Origin: Pseudoscleropodium purum
Lineage: Eukaryota > Streptophyta > Bryopsida > Hypnales > Brachytheciaceae
NCBI GenBank assembly: GCA_963969395.1
Contig: OZ017799.1
Span: forward strand, 1,366,501-1,430,500
DNA length: 64,000 nt
Direction of reading: 5' to 3'
A model generated the notes under the pieces. It did not search any database. It worked only from the letters and a program-made list of their open reading frames with translations, and was not told the DNA's origin. Position 1 is the stretch's first letter. Every line of letters starts with the position of its first letter. Both the position numbers and the translations under genes were made by a program. Shown piece after piece: positions 1 to 13,189 of the stretch.

Positions 1-498
1 AGCAAAGCCGTTGGACGCTTCCCCGGCCACTTGAACCACCACACCTGGTCTCAGTTGTACTTGCACTTGCACTAGCTGCGGCCTTTGCCCAACTTGATTT
101 TGGGGCTTCCCAAGTAGTAGCTGTTGGTTATGCTCAATCCTTGGTCTACTCGAATTAGGGTGTGTTTGATTCGGCGTTTGAGAGTTACTTGGATTACCAT
201 ATCTAAGAAAGGTGCGTGGAGACTCTTTGTAAACGCCAGAAGCACTTCCAGGCAAATTACGGTAATTACTACGATTTTGTGAGTAATTCTCGAGCTGCCG
301 TGATTCTGGCTGGGGTTGCCTGTTATTGTGAACTTCTTCACGGCAATCGTAGCCCCAATCGAGAGGGAGCGATTGTTCTGCAACAAGTTTGTGAGTTACT
401 CCTGCTGGAGAAGAGCAGCGCTCCAGAGGGACTGCATTATTCTGTGCCTTTGGAGATGGCCTCTGCAGCAAGTTCAACAAGTTCAAGGAATTAGTGCT
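1..498 (-). CDS. Partial exon of an unidentified Gln/Asn/Pro-rich protein
   Basis: The minus strand is open without a stop from 498 to the window edge, about 165 residues. It reads as low-complexity sequence rich in Gln, Asn, Pro, Ser and Arg, with strings such as QVGQRPQLVQVQVQ and SNSQTPNQTHPNSSRP. There is no convincing start codon, so it would be an internal exon. An AG that could serve as splice acceptor lies just upstream, near 497-500 on the minus strand, and in-frame stops lie beyond it. Base composition is clearly less AT-rich than the following 10 kb, which favours a genic segment. I do not recognise the family. Shorter ATG-initiated frames overlap on both strands and cannot be excluded. 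Confidence 0.33.
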
Positions 499-3300
499 TC
501 AAGGGGAACGACTCTATTGAACATCAGAAACGCTTCTGCGCTTCAGTTACAGGTAGAAAAATGTGAGGTGAATTAGTGATGGAGTAATACATGTGGGGTG
601 CCAGGCATGTACCATCTTGAACTTGAGAGACATTTTGATTTGTCCCCCAGAATCTCCTGAAGGCAGCTGAAGGGGATACGATGTAAGCGGCAATGTATGT
701 CCATAGTAAAACACTTGCTTGAAAATCAATCTAAAAGCAATACAAAAGCCGCCGTCAGTTGTTCTCTTCAAGAAAATTCTACCATCAAGCCTGGAAATTA
801 GCACATGAGCTTATGATGATGATGATGACTAGCTCTACTTGATCCGAGCTGTCCAGAGCCACAGAGCTCGTAGCTTCCAATGATGTCTAATATAGTGTGA
901 GCAGATAACTGCCTATTTTCGTGGGGCAAGAAGCCGGAGAGACTATTCTAAGATCACCAATCACAAGAACAGATTCTTAACAGTTTAGAAGAAGAAGCTC
1001 CAGTAAATGTCAATCACAAAACGGAAGAAACTGGAGTTCTAAGATACATCCAATCGAGAAACGCCGATGGGAAATATAGCACTTGTACAAGAGGTTCAGT
1101 AGTTACGTGGAATAGCCGACCATTTCTCCTTCTCTTGAGGAGCCTCGTTCATTATAAATGCAGACTTTCAATTCATTTGTGGTTCTGTCGATTTCGAACT
1201 CAAATGATGTGCCGAATATGGGATGTCGACCCCCTGTCAAACAAAAGAACATGCCTTGTATCAGTAGACCATGTTGTTCAGTTATAACGGTCATAAATTG
1301 TCCAGACAAATCATCAGTACATAAGGGCCATTGTATGGTCGACGAAATCAAAGTTTTGGCGTGGAAATGTAGTACTCAATCACCAGGATTTTAAAACGGT
1401 GGCCATCACGTCAGGATTGTGTAAAGGTAAGTTGATAGGGTGTACAACAAAGCTGTATAAGGAATGGTCAGAGGTTCACTCTGGGTGCAAGCAGTACAGA
1501 GAAACAGAGGCTAGGAACTCTATACAAGCACAAGCAGTAGCATTTACAGTGCCATCGATAAGTGCATAGGTACGGCGAAAACCTTCAACAGTACGGGATC
1601 TATGAACTTGACTTCCACATGTCAGGGTACAATATGAGCCTCTCTTTCCTGCACCACATCCACCACAGCTGAACACACTGAACGCAAGCATAGGCCTTCC
1701 AGTAGTAGCCATTTCCATGGTTAGAAATTCTCATATTTGAACAGAACGTGCCATGTAGCACACTCTTCAACGGCTCTTCTAACTTTGGAAATTGTCAGCC
1801 GCCACCAAATTGGTGGACAACGATTATCAATTTGGAAGACTCATATTCATGCTTCCAACAATTGAGGCTCATCTACTGCTATCTAGAAAAGTGAGAGAAG
1901 GTGCACCTTCAAACTAATGACTGCTATTGGTCATTCCATTCCAAGATTGGAAGCAATCAACCATTCCAACATTTTGGCTCCTAAACTACTCAATAAACCA
2001 GGCACTAACTTCGTAAACTCCAGGCATGCAAGGCACACCTTGGCTAAAAGAACGCAATAAGAAGACTCTGAATGAGAACTAGAATAAACGAGTCCACTAG
2101 ACACACGAGAACAAAGGGACAGGGAAATTCTCACCACGAATCCCAGGGTCTTTGATGTCAATAGCACCCTCCACTACCACACTCAACTTGCCGTGCGGCA
2201 TTGTGATCAAATCCCCCAAAACCTTGACTCTCACCAAACTCAACGATCACGCCGACTGGTTCCGTACAGAAATTTTATCATACAACCTAAGCCACCCTTG
2301 CTGCACCTGCTCAACATTGAAGTAATCCGTATCATAAGTCTCATCCTTTTTCATAGCAGATCTTGATTAGGTCATCCTTTTTCTAGCTTCTTAACATTTG
2401 GGATACCTAAACCCATTGAAAGCAGTCTGTGCTAGAGTATCATAGCCATTTACTGCAAAACCTCGGAACAGCATGTAACTGAAATCATTGCTCATTTCTC
2501 TAATACCTTCCCAAGAAACAGAAAATCGTCAAGACCCACCTATTCTCTCAGAGACCATCAAACATTCGAAACCTCTATCGAACGAATCAGTCAAGCTTCG
2601 AAACAGACAAGCCAAACCTCACTTTACCTTACAGTGTCGGTACGCCAAGGGTTTAGGGCTTGGGGTTGCAATCTTTAAGAAAAATCGAATTCGGTCACGA
2701 TTGGCAAATTCTGATTCACAACTGCAACTTCTCAAAAGCAAGAACATGAGTGATTGCTCACAAGCCACGAAATTGTCTCCTCTGCTGCGCCAGAAAATTG
2801 AACACATGCAACTACAGATGTGGGTGATTACACTTGTGGCGAGGAATTGAATTCACGAGCTGATGAGAAAACCCATCGACAACAGGAACTAATCAGCTAA
2901 ACAACATCAACATCAACAACGAACACGAAGACGAAAACGAAAAACAAAAACATCTACCGAGACATGAAAAAATAAGAAACACTCGAACTTGGCTGAGTGG
3001 GTTTCCGACAATCGAGCCCTGAATTCTGTAAGTCGGCACGTTTTCTTAAAAAACATTAGAATTTCTTAAATTTTTTTTTTTTAAAACAAGACTCATGACT
3101 CATTGCGTCAAGTCGGCAGGATTCTTCTAGTGGACTTTGGAGGACGGAATCAATCTGGATTGGCACTGGAAAAGTCCAACTGACTCCATGAAGAGCGGCA
3201 ATTCTGGTTTCAACGGTATTTAAATGGGGTGTCGGTAACGTGACCTTCAAAGAGCTCATTCGGCTTCTTGGGGTTGCTTCTGCAAATTTTTTAATAAAGC
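499..3300. other. GC-richer region upstream of the partial exon, no gene assigned
   Basis: This stretch keeps the higher GC of the first 500 bases and then falls off sharply after about 3,300. If the left-edge exon is real, this should hold its upstream introns, exons and promoter on the minus strand. One candidate first coding exon is 2,494 down to 2,407 (start MSNDFSYMLFRG), followed by a GTATCC donor. Minus-strand open frames at 1,351-1,103 and 1,718-1,476 are of similar size, but none shows a family signature and plus-strand frames of equal length overlap them. The exon structure stays unresolved. Confidence 0.25.
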
Positions 3301-3639
3301 CAGAGTGGTAATCAATGAGATTGTTTTGTAGTTGAATCTAGACGATAGTTAGAGAATTAGATAAAAAAAAAAATGTTCATTTGGGTTTGAGGCGGCTTAT
3401 TTATTTGAACCCTTAACCCCTAATTACTTAACCCTAAAGTGTTCCGACATCCATATTCTGGACAATGAACAAATCACTTCCAGGGATTGTTTAGTCTACC
3501 AAATTTTTCATTCATTCAATCTAATACTTGAATCTTGAAGAGAAAACCTTCTTTAATGACCAATTTCTTGAAATTTCAGTAAATGATATTTCTGTAAAAA
3601 GATATAAGGCAGAATGTGCAAAAAATTGAAAAAGAATTG

Positions 3640-4480
3640 AGTCGTTAAGGGGCTAAGCGACAATATATGGTCGATCTAAAATTTCAAGCTCCTTTTGGTA
3701 CAAGCAATTAAATTGCTTTGATCGTTTTTAAGAGAAATTCAAGGAGTTTTGAAAGTTAACTATTGAAAACTTTCATTTTTCACTAAAAAAAAAGGTACAT
3801 ATTTGATTGTTGAGAGATCTCCAGAGCCATATATGTCCATTAGTGGTAGAAGAAGCTTGTTGATTTTAGTTCATTTTCCAACTTTTAGCAAAGTTTGTCA
3901 CTTTCACTTGATTTGAGATCTAAAAAACTTGTACTTGTTCATTTGCTTTGAAAATGGTTCCAATGGAAAGGATAAAAGAGTTTTCATGATTTTCACCATT
4001 GAAAATTAAACATGCAAATGTTGATTTGGAGTTATTTATAATTTGCACTTATAAAAAAAATTGCATCTCAACAATTGCAAGGTGGATTGTGTAATGAATT
4101 TAATGGCTTTTCATGTGAAATTAAGTTTTTAGAAAGAGCATTTTAGTGTGCTAACACAATTTGTAGTTGTTCATGTCACCTCCAATCTCCAAAAACTTTT
4201 AGGTGCAAATTTCTAAAACATTGTAGAAAGGGGTATCATACTAAAAATAGAAAATTCACATTTCTCTTGTTATAATCTCACAACTCTTATGCAATTTTGT
4301 ACTCAAAATTGGTATGCATACTAATAAGCAAGTTCTTTAAACATTTATACGACAAGATTTTTTTTTTTTAAATTTGCTTCATTGAGGATAACTATAAGCC
4401 CATGTTCTTCTTTCATAATCACAACACACTTGAGAAGGCTTGGACATTTAGAGGTTAAGCGATATTTCTTAACCTAACGG
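3640..4480 (+). repeat. Dispersed repeat R2, copy 1
   Basis: The interval shares collinear stretches with about 48,840-49,270. Both contain TGAGAG followed by CATATATG and ATTAGTGG, then CTTGATTTGAGAT, and later TTTGCTTCATTG. The ordered matches over several hundred bases show a diverged dispersed repeat. Parts of the same family recur inside the hAT element near 33,413-33,750. No coding capacity or clear termini are visible. Confidence 0.55.
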
Positions 4481-5454
4481 GCAATCTAAGGGAGAATCAT
4501 AAATTTCTTTGAAGTGAGACATGGGTTTTGCTTCTTGTCCAAAGTTTGTGTAGTTAAAGCACGTAGAATAACTAATCAGTAAATAATTCTTAGACTTTGT
4601 AGCCTAAATGCAATGCTAATAAGCCTTATTCACAATAGAAGTGGTTCCAGTACGTTGAAACATTCCCAAAAAATACTAAAGCCATCTTTTGTCAAAGATT
4701 CATTTGAAATCAAGCTAGAAGGGCTTGACTTGTCATTTAAAAATTAAGTCAAATTTCCATGACATAACTCACTATTCAAATTTTGCATGCAAATATAAAA
4801 AGAAATTTCCAGCTACTCAATGTACCTACATTCTTCTATATTAAACTTGATATAGCAATGGAGTTGGGGAGGGCCCAAGCAAGGTCAAGTTTGAGGGTGG
4901 AGGACCAGTCCATTGCTTTTCCTAGTTACAATGACATACTAGATGACAAGTTTGTTGTAAGCTTGTCTTTTCTTGAAATTTGTTTCTCTCTTTCATTTGT
5001 TCCCCAATAATTGGACTCTAAGGTGCACTACTCATGAATGAAACAACATAGGTCAAATCAAAGGATGTATGAGATAATGAAGGATTGGTGATGGGTGGAT
5101 GAAGAGTCAATATTTAAATGATACATCTATAATAGGACTCTTTGCATGCTCCATGATTGTCAAAAAATGTGACTTTGGTTATGCACCTTCTTCTTTGGGG
5201 AACAACGAGGCATGGAAATGTCTTTAGTTGGCACTTGGAGAAGTTAGCTAAGGGATCCTTCATGTTAAATTAGTAGTTTGGGGGAGAAGTTTAGTGGGTC
5301 TTGACATTCTTTCTCTAGGTCTTGGCCCTTGGCTTCCACTATTTGTTCTTGTTACATTTCTTGGAATAAACTTCAAGTTTAAAAAAAATGCCAATGTGAA
5401 ATGATTACCTCCAAGGATGTAGAATATTTTGTAAGTCAAAAGTGCTAAAATTCA

Positions 5455-5720
5455 CCAAGTTCTAAAAGTATCCTCTACTTTAATGCAAAAGGTACATTTT
5501 GCTATCTTCAATGTACTAGTAGTTTACATTTCCAAGAGTAGACACTTTAAGTGACCATTGTGTGTTAACTTCAAAAATTAATAACTAATTTTCCAAAGGT
5601 TCAAAAAATATGAAACAACTTGGATTAGATGTCAATTCCATTTTTTTGGTATCAAAATCTACTAGAAAAATATTTCAAAGAATTTTGCTTCCCCTTGAGG
5701 GTGATTGCAAGAAACACTTA
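5455..5720 (+). repeat. Dispersed repeat R3, copy 1
   Basis: The diagnostic phrase is GGTTCAAAAAATATGAAACA followed by CTTGGATTAGATG, then ATTCCATTT and CTAGAAAAATATTT. The same ordered words occur twice in about 11,060-11,640 and again in 49,285-49,480, with a weaker match at 51,655-51,790. It is a diverged noncoding repeat of unknown class. Confidence 0.5.
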
Positions 5721-7130
5721 TCCTTTTTGGGTATCCCCTCAATCTCCATGGAGGTGTTTTCTCCTCATAACTTTTGTGGTTTAATTTCATTTTATCTGAA
5801 ATTTGGAGGAGAGGTGAGTGTTGTAGATCTAGACATTCAGTAATTTTTTCAATTTAAAAAATAATAATTTACTATTTTTAAAGTGGACCCGATTGGGTGT
5901 CTACCTTAGCTATTTTGGAGGGTTCTAAGTCCTATTTGGGGACCAAAAATGCGATTCTAAAGTCAAGGTTTTGACCTATTGTAGATGGGCTAACATTCTA
6001 AAGATTTCTAATGAGATTTTTGGCAAAGAACCTAGTGTAAGGGCTACACATGGGTTGAAAGTGGACATTGCTTGCACAAGCACTATAAAGAGGGGAAATC
6101 TTTTTAGAATGAATTCTTTGTTCACGTGGAACTAGAGAGAAGATTAAAAAAAATACATTTTTAATTTTTAATTTTTTTTGTAATTATTAGAAATGATCAA
6201 ATGAAATTGCCTATTTTCACTTATTTTCTTGTCCAAGCACCCGACGGAGTCTTCTAAAGCAGTGACTACTACTTTTTAGTACTCAGTAATTTGCAATAAA
6301 TGTTAAATTTGTTAGGAAAATTGTCAGAAATGATATACTTCCATTCGCCTAGTCAGTCAATCAATTGGTTTAGGTTTGCCTAGTCAAAAAACTACGCAAT
6401 ACTTGTAGGACTGAGAGTACTAATAGTATAACACTGAAAAACAACCATTTTGAGCCAAAATCGTTAAGTGTTTCTTGCAATCACCCTAGTACAATTAACT
6501 CTTAAATGTACACTTTTTGGACGTCCCATCTAATGTTAGTGTCTTGTTTTTTTAGTTCTTCATTTGCTACTACTAATGCTCCAACTAAGAAGATTTTTCC
6601 ACTTTATTACTAAAAGAACTACCTATTCTACCAATTAACATTTGCTTTTTTCTTTATTAGTGAAAACTGAGGCAAATGTGTAAGGAGCCTATATAAGTGC
6701 CACTTGGTCAATTGATCATAACAAGTATACTTCTAAACCAATATATGCCTATTGATGAAGAAACAATTTTATAACATCAATCCAAAAATTTTGATCTTTT
6801 TTTTACTTTTGCATATAGAATATTTTATATATTGTAATTGGTTAATTTAGTATTTCTAAGTTCACCTATCTAATTGGGTCAAGGTGAACTCCCCCCTTTG
6901 CTTGTCCTCCTAATTCTTTCCAGGGGTATATATGAAAAAAAGATTTCCTATTTTGTGCCTAATTCATTTATCCTCTACACCTTTCCTAATTAAATTGGGA
7001 ACCTTTGATTGCAAATATGACATTACAAAAAAATTTAGCCCTCAAGAGGTTTGCAAGTTTTGAATCCCCGAGTGCAATTAGAGAGGAATTAAAACTGCTT
7101 TTTAATTTTTCTTATTTCTTAATGAAAGTA

Positions 7131-7161
7131 GTTGATGTGGCACTACTTGTGCCACATCAAC
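7131..7161. repeat. Perfect 13 bp hairpin
   Basis: GTTGATGTGGCAC is followed after a five-base loop by its exact reverse complement. It lies in otherwise featureless AT-rich DNA and may be the remnant of a small inverted-repeat element. There is no U-tract or gene context to suggest a terminator. Confidence 0.7.
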
Positions 7162-9178
7162 AACACATCAAGTTTTAATATTTATTTTTCAAAAAATTAA
7201 TTTTAATTTTTTTTTTGTACTTGCATTGTGGCGTGTCAAAAAACAAAACCTTAATGGCCCTCCCAAGGCTCAAATTTTTTCTAATAGTTCAGAATTTGCA
7301 AAAGATTTCATGCATGGCAAATAAAAAAATTGAGCATTTTCCCTCGGGGACGAGCGAGTGGGTCAATTCACCTAGCCTCTAAGGTAGGAGGCTCAAAAAT
7401 GGTACATCTAAGGGTTGGTTTGCCTTTTTCATGTATTTCTTTGGACGGGATAATTTTTAGCTCATTTTTCAGACAAAAAGAAATTGATGAGGAATCTAAC
7501 CCAAGTGGTTTTGTATTTTTCCAAAAAAATTTAAATTACTTATGAATTTTCAAATGAATTGGGTCGTAGGTCCCTATTTGTGACCCTAGGTCTTTCATAA
7601 ACGGTTCACTTGCAATTCTAAATAAAAATGAGGAAATCAAAGAGAATGATTGCCTCTTGCAATTAGAAATGTTTTTTTTCCTTGCTTCATTCAATGACTA
7701 TACTAGTCAATTTCAGAACCAACTCATATCCATTTCACAGCATTTTATAGGGTCCATTCTTAATGCCCGCACCGTTTTACAGCCTCCTACCTTAATTGGT
7801 TTTCCCTGCCTGCACATGGGCAGGGGGAACCGACCTCCTTGCTTGTCCTCCAGAAGTCCCCAATTTTTTTGGAGGTTAGTTACATCTTAAAAAACAACAA
7901 AACAAAACATTATTTTTGCTTGATTAATCTATTTTTTTAAACCATTCTTAACTCAGCTAATTTGAAGCCTCCGATTGCAAATATGAATTCAAAATTTCCC
8001 AAGTTTTATGATGCTTGGCAAATAAATAGTTCCTATGTTTTTCCTAGGCATAAAAACAGGGATGAACAAGGTGGTTGGTTCCCCCTGCTCCTACACATTT
8101 CTTTCTTTCTTAAACAACTGGATGATTTTTCCTTAGCAGGGAGAAACAGTAGCCCCCGCCTACATTTTTTCATCTGTTACATTTTACTGAACTTATTACT
8201 CTTCTCGCACTCTCTAGTCTCTAACCACATCAAGCAAAAATGTCTGCTTTGGGAGTAATGAGATACAAGATGAAACCAATAAATTCTAGTGTTTGTTTTT
8301 GTTTTGTTTTGTTTTAAAACAAAAGGTCGATTCCCATTGAAAAAAAGGGAACAATACAAAGAACCAGAGGACACTCCCCGGTGAAACTTTTCATTTATTT
8401 ATTTATATTTTAAAACTAATTTTTAGACGCCTAGACACGAACCAAGCAAACGCATGGAGAGAATGGAGAGCTTAGGTGAAGGTCCCCCATCTTTGGGAGT
8501 GACAAATTCTAAAATTTTAGTGTTTTTACAAACAGACCAACAAGCATAATATATGCGTCATTACTCCAAAAGAAGACCAGTTTCTTGAGTATGAATCACA
8601 TGATGTGGTAATAAAAACAAACAAACATGTGTCTGACCCCTAATTGGGATTTCTCACTAAGTCAAGTCAAGAACTTCATTAACATAAATAGTGTTCTAAC
8701 TTGTGGTTTTAATGATTACTCTGTAATCACTTGGGAGCCGATCCATTTCCAACCACTTAAGCAATTACAGGCATGAAGAGTGCAAATTTCGCAAGTGTAG
8801 AAATTTTTCCCAATGTAGAAATAGAGTTTGGAAGGATCATATAATTTTTCAGAAATTTTTTAAATCAAAATATAATTATCATAAATGTTTTAATTGAATT
8901 GTATTGTATGACTTATACATGTCATACAGACTTTTCTATTTTCAACCACAAGTTGGTTGCAGAATCAACCCAAGGGTTGGTTGCAATATTGAGAACCTAA
9001 CATCCAATGAGAATGTTCTACAATTACTTTGGGAACCACACCACAACTTCATAAAAAGAGATCAACCTATAGGTTGGAAATAGGAGATGATTTAGAAATG
9101 GGTTGGCTCCTATTTGAGGTTTTGTTTTTTGTTTTGAAACAAATGAAATGGATGGAGCTATGAGGTTTAATAGTGAAA

Positions 9179-9188
9179 TTATTATTAC

Positions 9189-9246
<58 letters not shown>

Positions 9247-9263
9247 AATATTATTATTATTAT
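9179..9263. repeat. ATT trinucleotide microsatellite
   Basis: About 80 bases of near-perfect (ATT)n, interrupted once near 9,241-9,250. The apparent poly-isoleucine frame on the minus strand is an artefact of this repeat. Confidence 0.95.
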
Positions 9264-9771
9264 ATAATTTATATACAGATTAATTAACCTAAGTTGGGTC
9301 ACACTGTTGTTACCAGGACAAAAGCTGTTGTAAGTTAAGTTATGATATGCAGGTGAGTTGAATTAATAGTCAGTGTACGCTGTTAGTAAAGATTGGTACT
9401 GGAACCCAAATCTGTGTCAATTTTTGCAAAAAGTCCTATTCAGGTAAGGTGAAGAGTCTGCTTTCAACCTATTCTAGCTTCACACGTAAGCTTCTGAGCA
9501 CCAAGCTTGAGGCAGTTGAGTTCATAGAGGGCTGTGGTACATTACATTCATTATCTTAACCCTTAAACGCCGAAGGGGTGACCCTCAAAATCATCTTCTT
9601 TTTTCTTTTTTTTATTACCATGTGAATCACTAGCCTTCAAAATTGCAAAAGTAGTCATTGCAAGTCAAACTACTCTAAAATTTTTGAAGATGAATAGTTG
9701 CATTTCTGTCCTAAATAATTTGATTCCTTGTCATTCATTGGACACAAAACATCCGCCTTGATGTTCAAGGG

Positions 9772-10725
9772 TTAACTCCTAAACACCAAAATTGCATTTT
9801 TTTTGGCAACATAGAAATTTTAGGCAACTCACTACGAATGGAGTTTTTATTTTTTTCCACTGAAATTTTAATACAACATGTGCCCGAGGAGTAGCTTTAA
9901 GGCCCAACAATTTTCATAACTTTTGACTTCATGGTTAAAAAGTTATTGTATGATATGTACTTTTCATTGTTCGACGGGTAGCCTGTTCATCAAAAAAAAC
10001 TTCTTTAAAAATCATTTTTTTAAGAAATTAAAATTTGAAATTGGTACTCTTGATTTATATATACTTGGAAAGCTTTGAATCATTCCATTTTGATCAATGA
10101 ATCAAAAGTTATGAGGAAAATTAGTTTGTAGAAGTTTGCAAGTTGTTGTAGAATCCTTACTCTAAAATAAACTTTGAAGTCCTTTATTTAACTCAATTTT
10201 CAATATTTTTGGAAAAAAATAAAAATATTGGGAGTAGATTGTTTATTACAACATTACAACCATTGGGATTAGCATTTTTCAATTTCATAAAAAAATTGTT
10301 AACAATTTAGTGTTTTGAATCATTATCTACTCTTTTTTACTTACTATTTTTTTCCCATATGTTGTATGATTCCAAATGATCCAAAAATTTTCAAGCATGT
10401 AACCAACTTGACTTGAAAAATGAATTCAAAGAGTACCACCATTTTGGACATTTTTTCATATAAATGTGACCATTTGAAGTGCAGCTACCCAAATTTTCAC
10501 AGGGCCAAAAAGAGGAAACTTGTCACTTCAAATGCTATTATCTTGCAATCTACTTGGTGGAAATTTCTAAAAAAGTTTCTACATGTTCTCAAACAAGCTT
10601 ACTACAAGATCCTTTAGTTAAATGTGTCAAAAAATGTTTTTCATTTAAAATTTGGTGCTTGTATTAGAAATGACAGTTTGGGAGTGTTTTTGGTGAAAAC
10701 ATAGTCTCCGACCTTTAGGGGTCAA
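9772..10725 (-). mobile_element. R1 element, reverse copy
   Basis: A near full-length copy of the R1 family in inverted orientation relative to the others. It starts TTAACTCCTAAACACC and ends GACCTTTAGGGGTCAA. Reading the minus strand, the internal order matches the other copies: GACTATG-TTTTCACC-AAAACACTCC near the start, then a CATTTGGAATC and ATATGTTG region. A stretch resembling AACCTCATAACTTTTGACTC follows, and a CTACGAATGGAG motif lies close to the end. It has no coding potential, so it is probably a non-autonomous DNA element. Confidence 0.7.
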
Positions 10726-12077
10726 GCTTACACAGCACATATGGTATACATATATCCAAATTATTTTACCCTATTTTGTAAAGAATAGGGTTGTAGGTTG
10801 TGCCAATCTTAGAAGCAGTGTTAATTTAGAGCTTTAAAAAGAAGGAAAAAAAATTATTTAAAAAATAATAATTTAAAATGCAATGGACCAATTAAGTTTA
10901 AGGAGAAAAATTAATAATGGAAAGACATGCAAGACTCAAACAAATATTTAGATGGATTGTTTACTACCGAATGGCGCAAAATGTACAGTTGAGTTTATTT
11001 TAGAAATTCTAGATAAGGTAGGAGGTTCACGAATCACTTGGATGGGTTCTAAAAGTGTCTTCTAATGAATAGGTACATTTTGCTTTCTCATTGAGAGAGG
11101 AGATAACTAAGGTAGGAGATTTTAAAACACTCAAACTCTAAATTGTCCACCTCCTCAAATGTACATTATTTATACATGTGATTTTTTTGTGGCCTTTAGC
11201 ATTGTACAAACAATGTACATTTGAGGAGGTGGGCAGTTTTAGAGCCATGTGCCATTTCAACTTCAAAATTTTATAATTGATTCCACAAAGCTTCAAAAAA
11301 TATGAAACAACTTGGATTAGATGCCACTTGTCTTTGAAGGAAAATTTTCTAGAAAAATATTTTAGGAAGTTTCACCTACCCAAATTTCAATTTTAGCTTT
11401 TAAATGAGCAATTTATGGACCTCCTACTTTAGCAATATACAAATGGTAGTGTGCATTTCATGAGGTAGATGCTTTTAGGGAACATTGCATTTCAACTTCA
11501 AAAATTCATAACTAATTCCATAAAGCTTCAAAAAAATATGAAATAACTTTGTGTTAGATGTCAAATGAATTCCATTTGTCTTTCAAGGAAAATTTACTAG
11601 AAAATATTTTGAAGAGCTTAACCTCCCCAAATAAATTTTTGGTTCTTAATTATATGGACGCTTCATGGGTCTCTGACCATAGGTTATTCAAATGTCAATT
11701 GTTTTAGAGGTGCAAGAATACATTAGCTATATATATATATTTATTATTTTATCAATGAGACCCAAGGGAAGAAGTTATGTTGTAGTAATAAAATCTTGTA
11801 TTTATATTGAGCCAAATCCAATGATACATGACACTCCCAATCTAGATTATTATTGCACCTCCTTTATATCAAAGAAATTACAAAATAATAATTCACTCTA
11901 TATGTATGGTGCCATATTTGAACTTTATAAGGTTTAGTTGTTAAAATTACATTCAAATGAAAGATGCTAATTGTTGAATTATCAATCTAATGCAACATGT
12001 TTTACCATATTTTAACACTTAGATTGTATTCTAAAAGTAAAAAAAATCGTATTGCATATGTGGGGGCTCTACATACC
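10726..12077. other. AT-rich DNA with tandem R3 copies and an inverted repeat
   Basis: Between about 11,060 and 11,640 the R3 phrase (AATATGAAACAACTTGGATT or a close variant) occurs twice, giving a local tandem duplication. Just before it, 11,136-11,167 and 11,212-11,244 form an inverted repeat with arms of about 32 bases around CCTCCTCAAATGTACATT, separated by about 45 bases. No gene is visible in the rest. Confidence 0.55.
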
Positions 12078-12920
12078 TTTACCCCTAGAGTTCCATGACT
12101 ATGATTTCACCAAAAACACTTGAAAATTGCCATTTTTAATACAAGTATCAAATTTTGGAAGAAAAAGAACTTTTTTTGACACATGTAATGATAGGATCTT
12201 GTAATATTTTTATTTGAAAACATGTGGTAAACATTTCAAAATTTTCACAACATGGATTGTAAGATATAAGCATTCAAATTCATTGAAATCATTTTCTGTT
12301 TTTTGCAAAAAACTTGAAAAATTTCAAATCATTTTGGAATTGTATAATACAACATATAGGAAAAAAATAGTAAGTAAACAGTAGTAGAGAATGATTGAAA
12401 ATACTAAATCATTCAGAATTTAATTATGGATCTGAATTGAAAAATGCCAATCCCAATTGTTTCAATGTTGTAATAAAAAACATGTATCCTATGATTTTAT
12501 TTTTTGAAAAATATTGAAAATTGGATAAGATTAATGATTTCAAAGGTTATTTTAGAGTACAAAATCCATAACTGCCCGCAAACAAAAAAACCTCATAACT
12601 TTTGACTCATTGATCAAAATGGAATGATTCAAAACTTTTCAAGTATAATTTCAAATTTCAATTCAAATTTTAGAACCAATTTCAAATTTTTGTTTCTTCA
12701 AAAAGTGAATGTTTCTTTATCTTCCCAAACTACCCATTTAGAAAAATATGAAAATCTTGACTCATATTCCAAATGTCATGAAATTAGTGCATATAAAAGG
12801 TACTCCTTGTCCCCACCTTCAATTAAAATTTGGGCTAAAAATATGAAAATCTCCAATCACAAGTACTTGCTCCAAGTTGCTATGTAGCCAAAAAACGCAT
12901 CCTAATCTTTTAGAGGTTAA
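12078..12920 (+). mobile_element. R1 element, copy 2
   Basis: Starts TTTACCCCTAGAG, then a GACTATGATTTCACC stretch and CAAAAACACT, and ends TTTTAGAGGTTAA. It shares the ordered internal blocks of the R1 family, including GGATCTTGTAAT, CATTTTGGAATTGTA and AACCTCATAACTTTTGACTC. It is somewhat shorter than the other copies. No protein is encoded. Confidence 0.65.
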
Positions 12921-13189
12921 ACTCTAAATGCCCAAGGTCTTTTTTTGAACTTCTTGGATTTTGCTCAAAACTTTACAAAAAGTTAAACTTTTGATAATGT
13001 TTGTCAATTTAAAAAAATCATAACCATCCAAATTCAATCTAGATGTTTGTTTTTTTAACAAATTGAAGAACCATTGCATTAAAAAAAACCACAATACAAA
13101 ACAGTCAAGCTAGACAGCTGGACAATGAAGAGAAACAAGCACAAACTAAAAGAAAACCAATTGAAACTAAGCAAAAATAAAAGGAGGTT

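Larger units (their letters stand above)
3301..9771. other. AT-rich intergenic DNA with decayed repeats
   Basis: No open frame longer than about 100 codons and no protein motif is visible. The stretch contains fragments of the R2 and R3 repeat families, a short perfect hairpin at 7,131 and an ATT microsatellite at 9,179. The segments near 7,020-7,440 and 7,965-8,110 share several phrases, such as GCAAATATGA followed later by TTGGCAAATAAA, so they may be two diverged copies of another repeat. Confidence 0.6.

Noticed and set aside
9024..9302. Frame with a long run of isoleucines
   Set aside because: It is the ATT microsatellite read on the minus strand.
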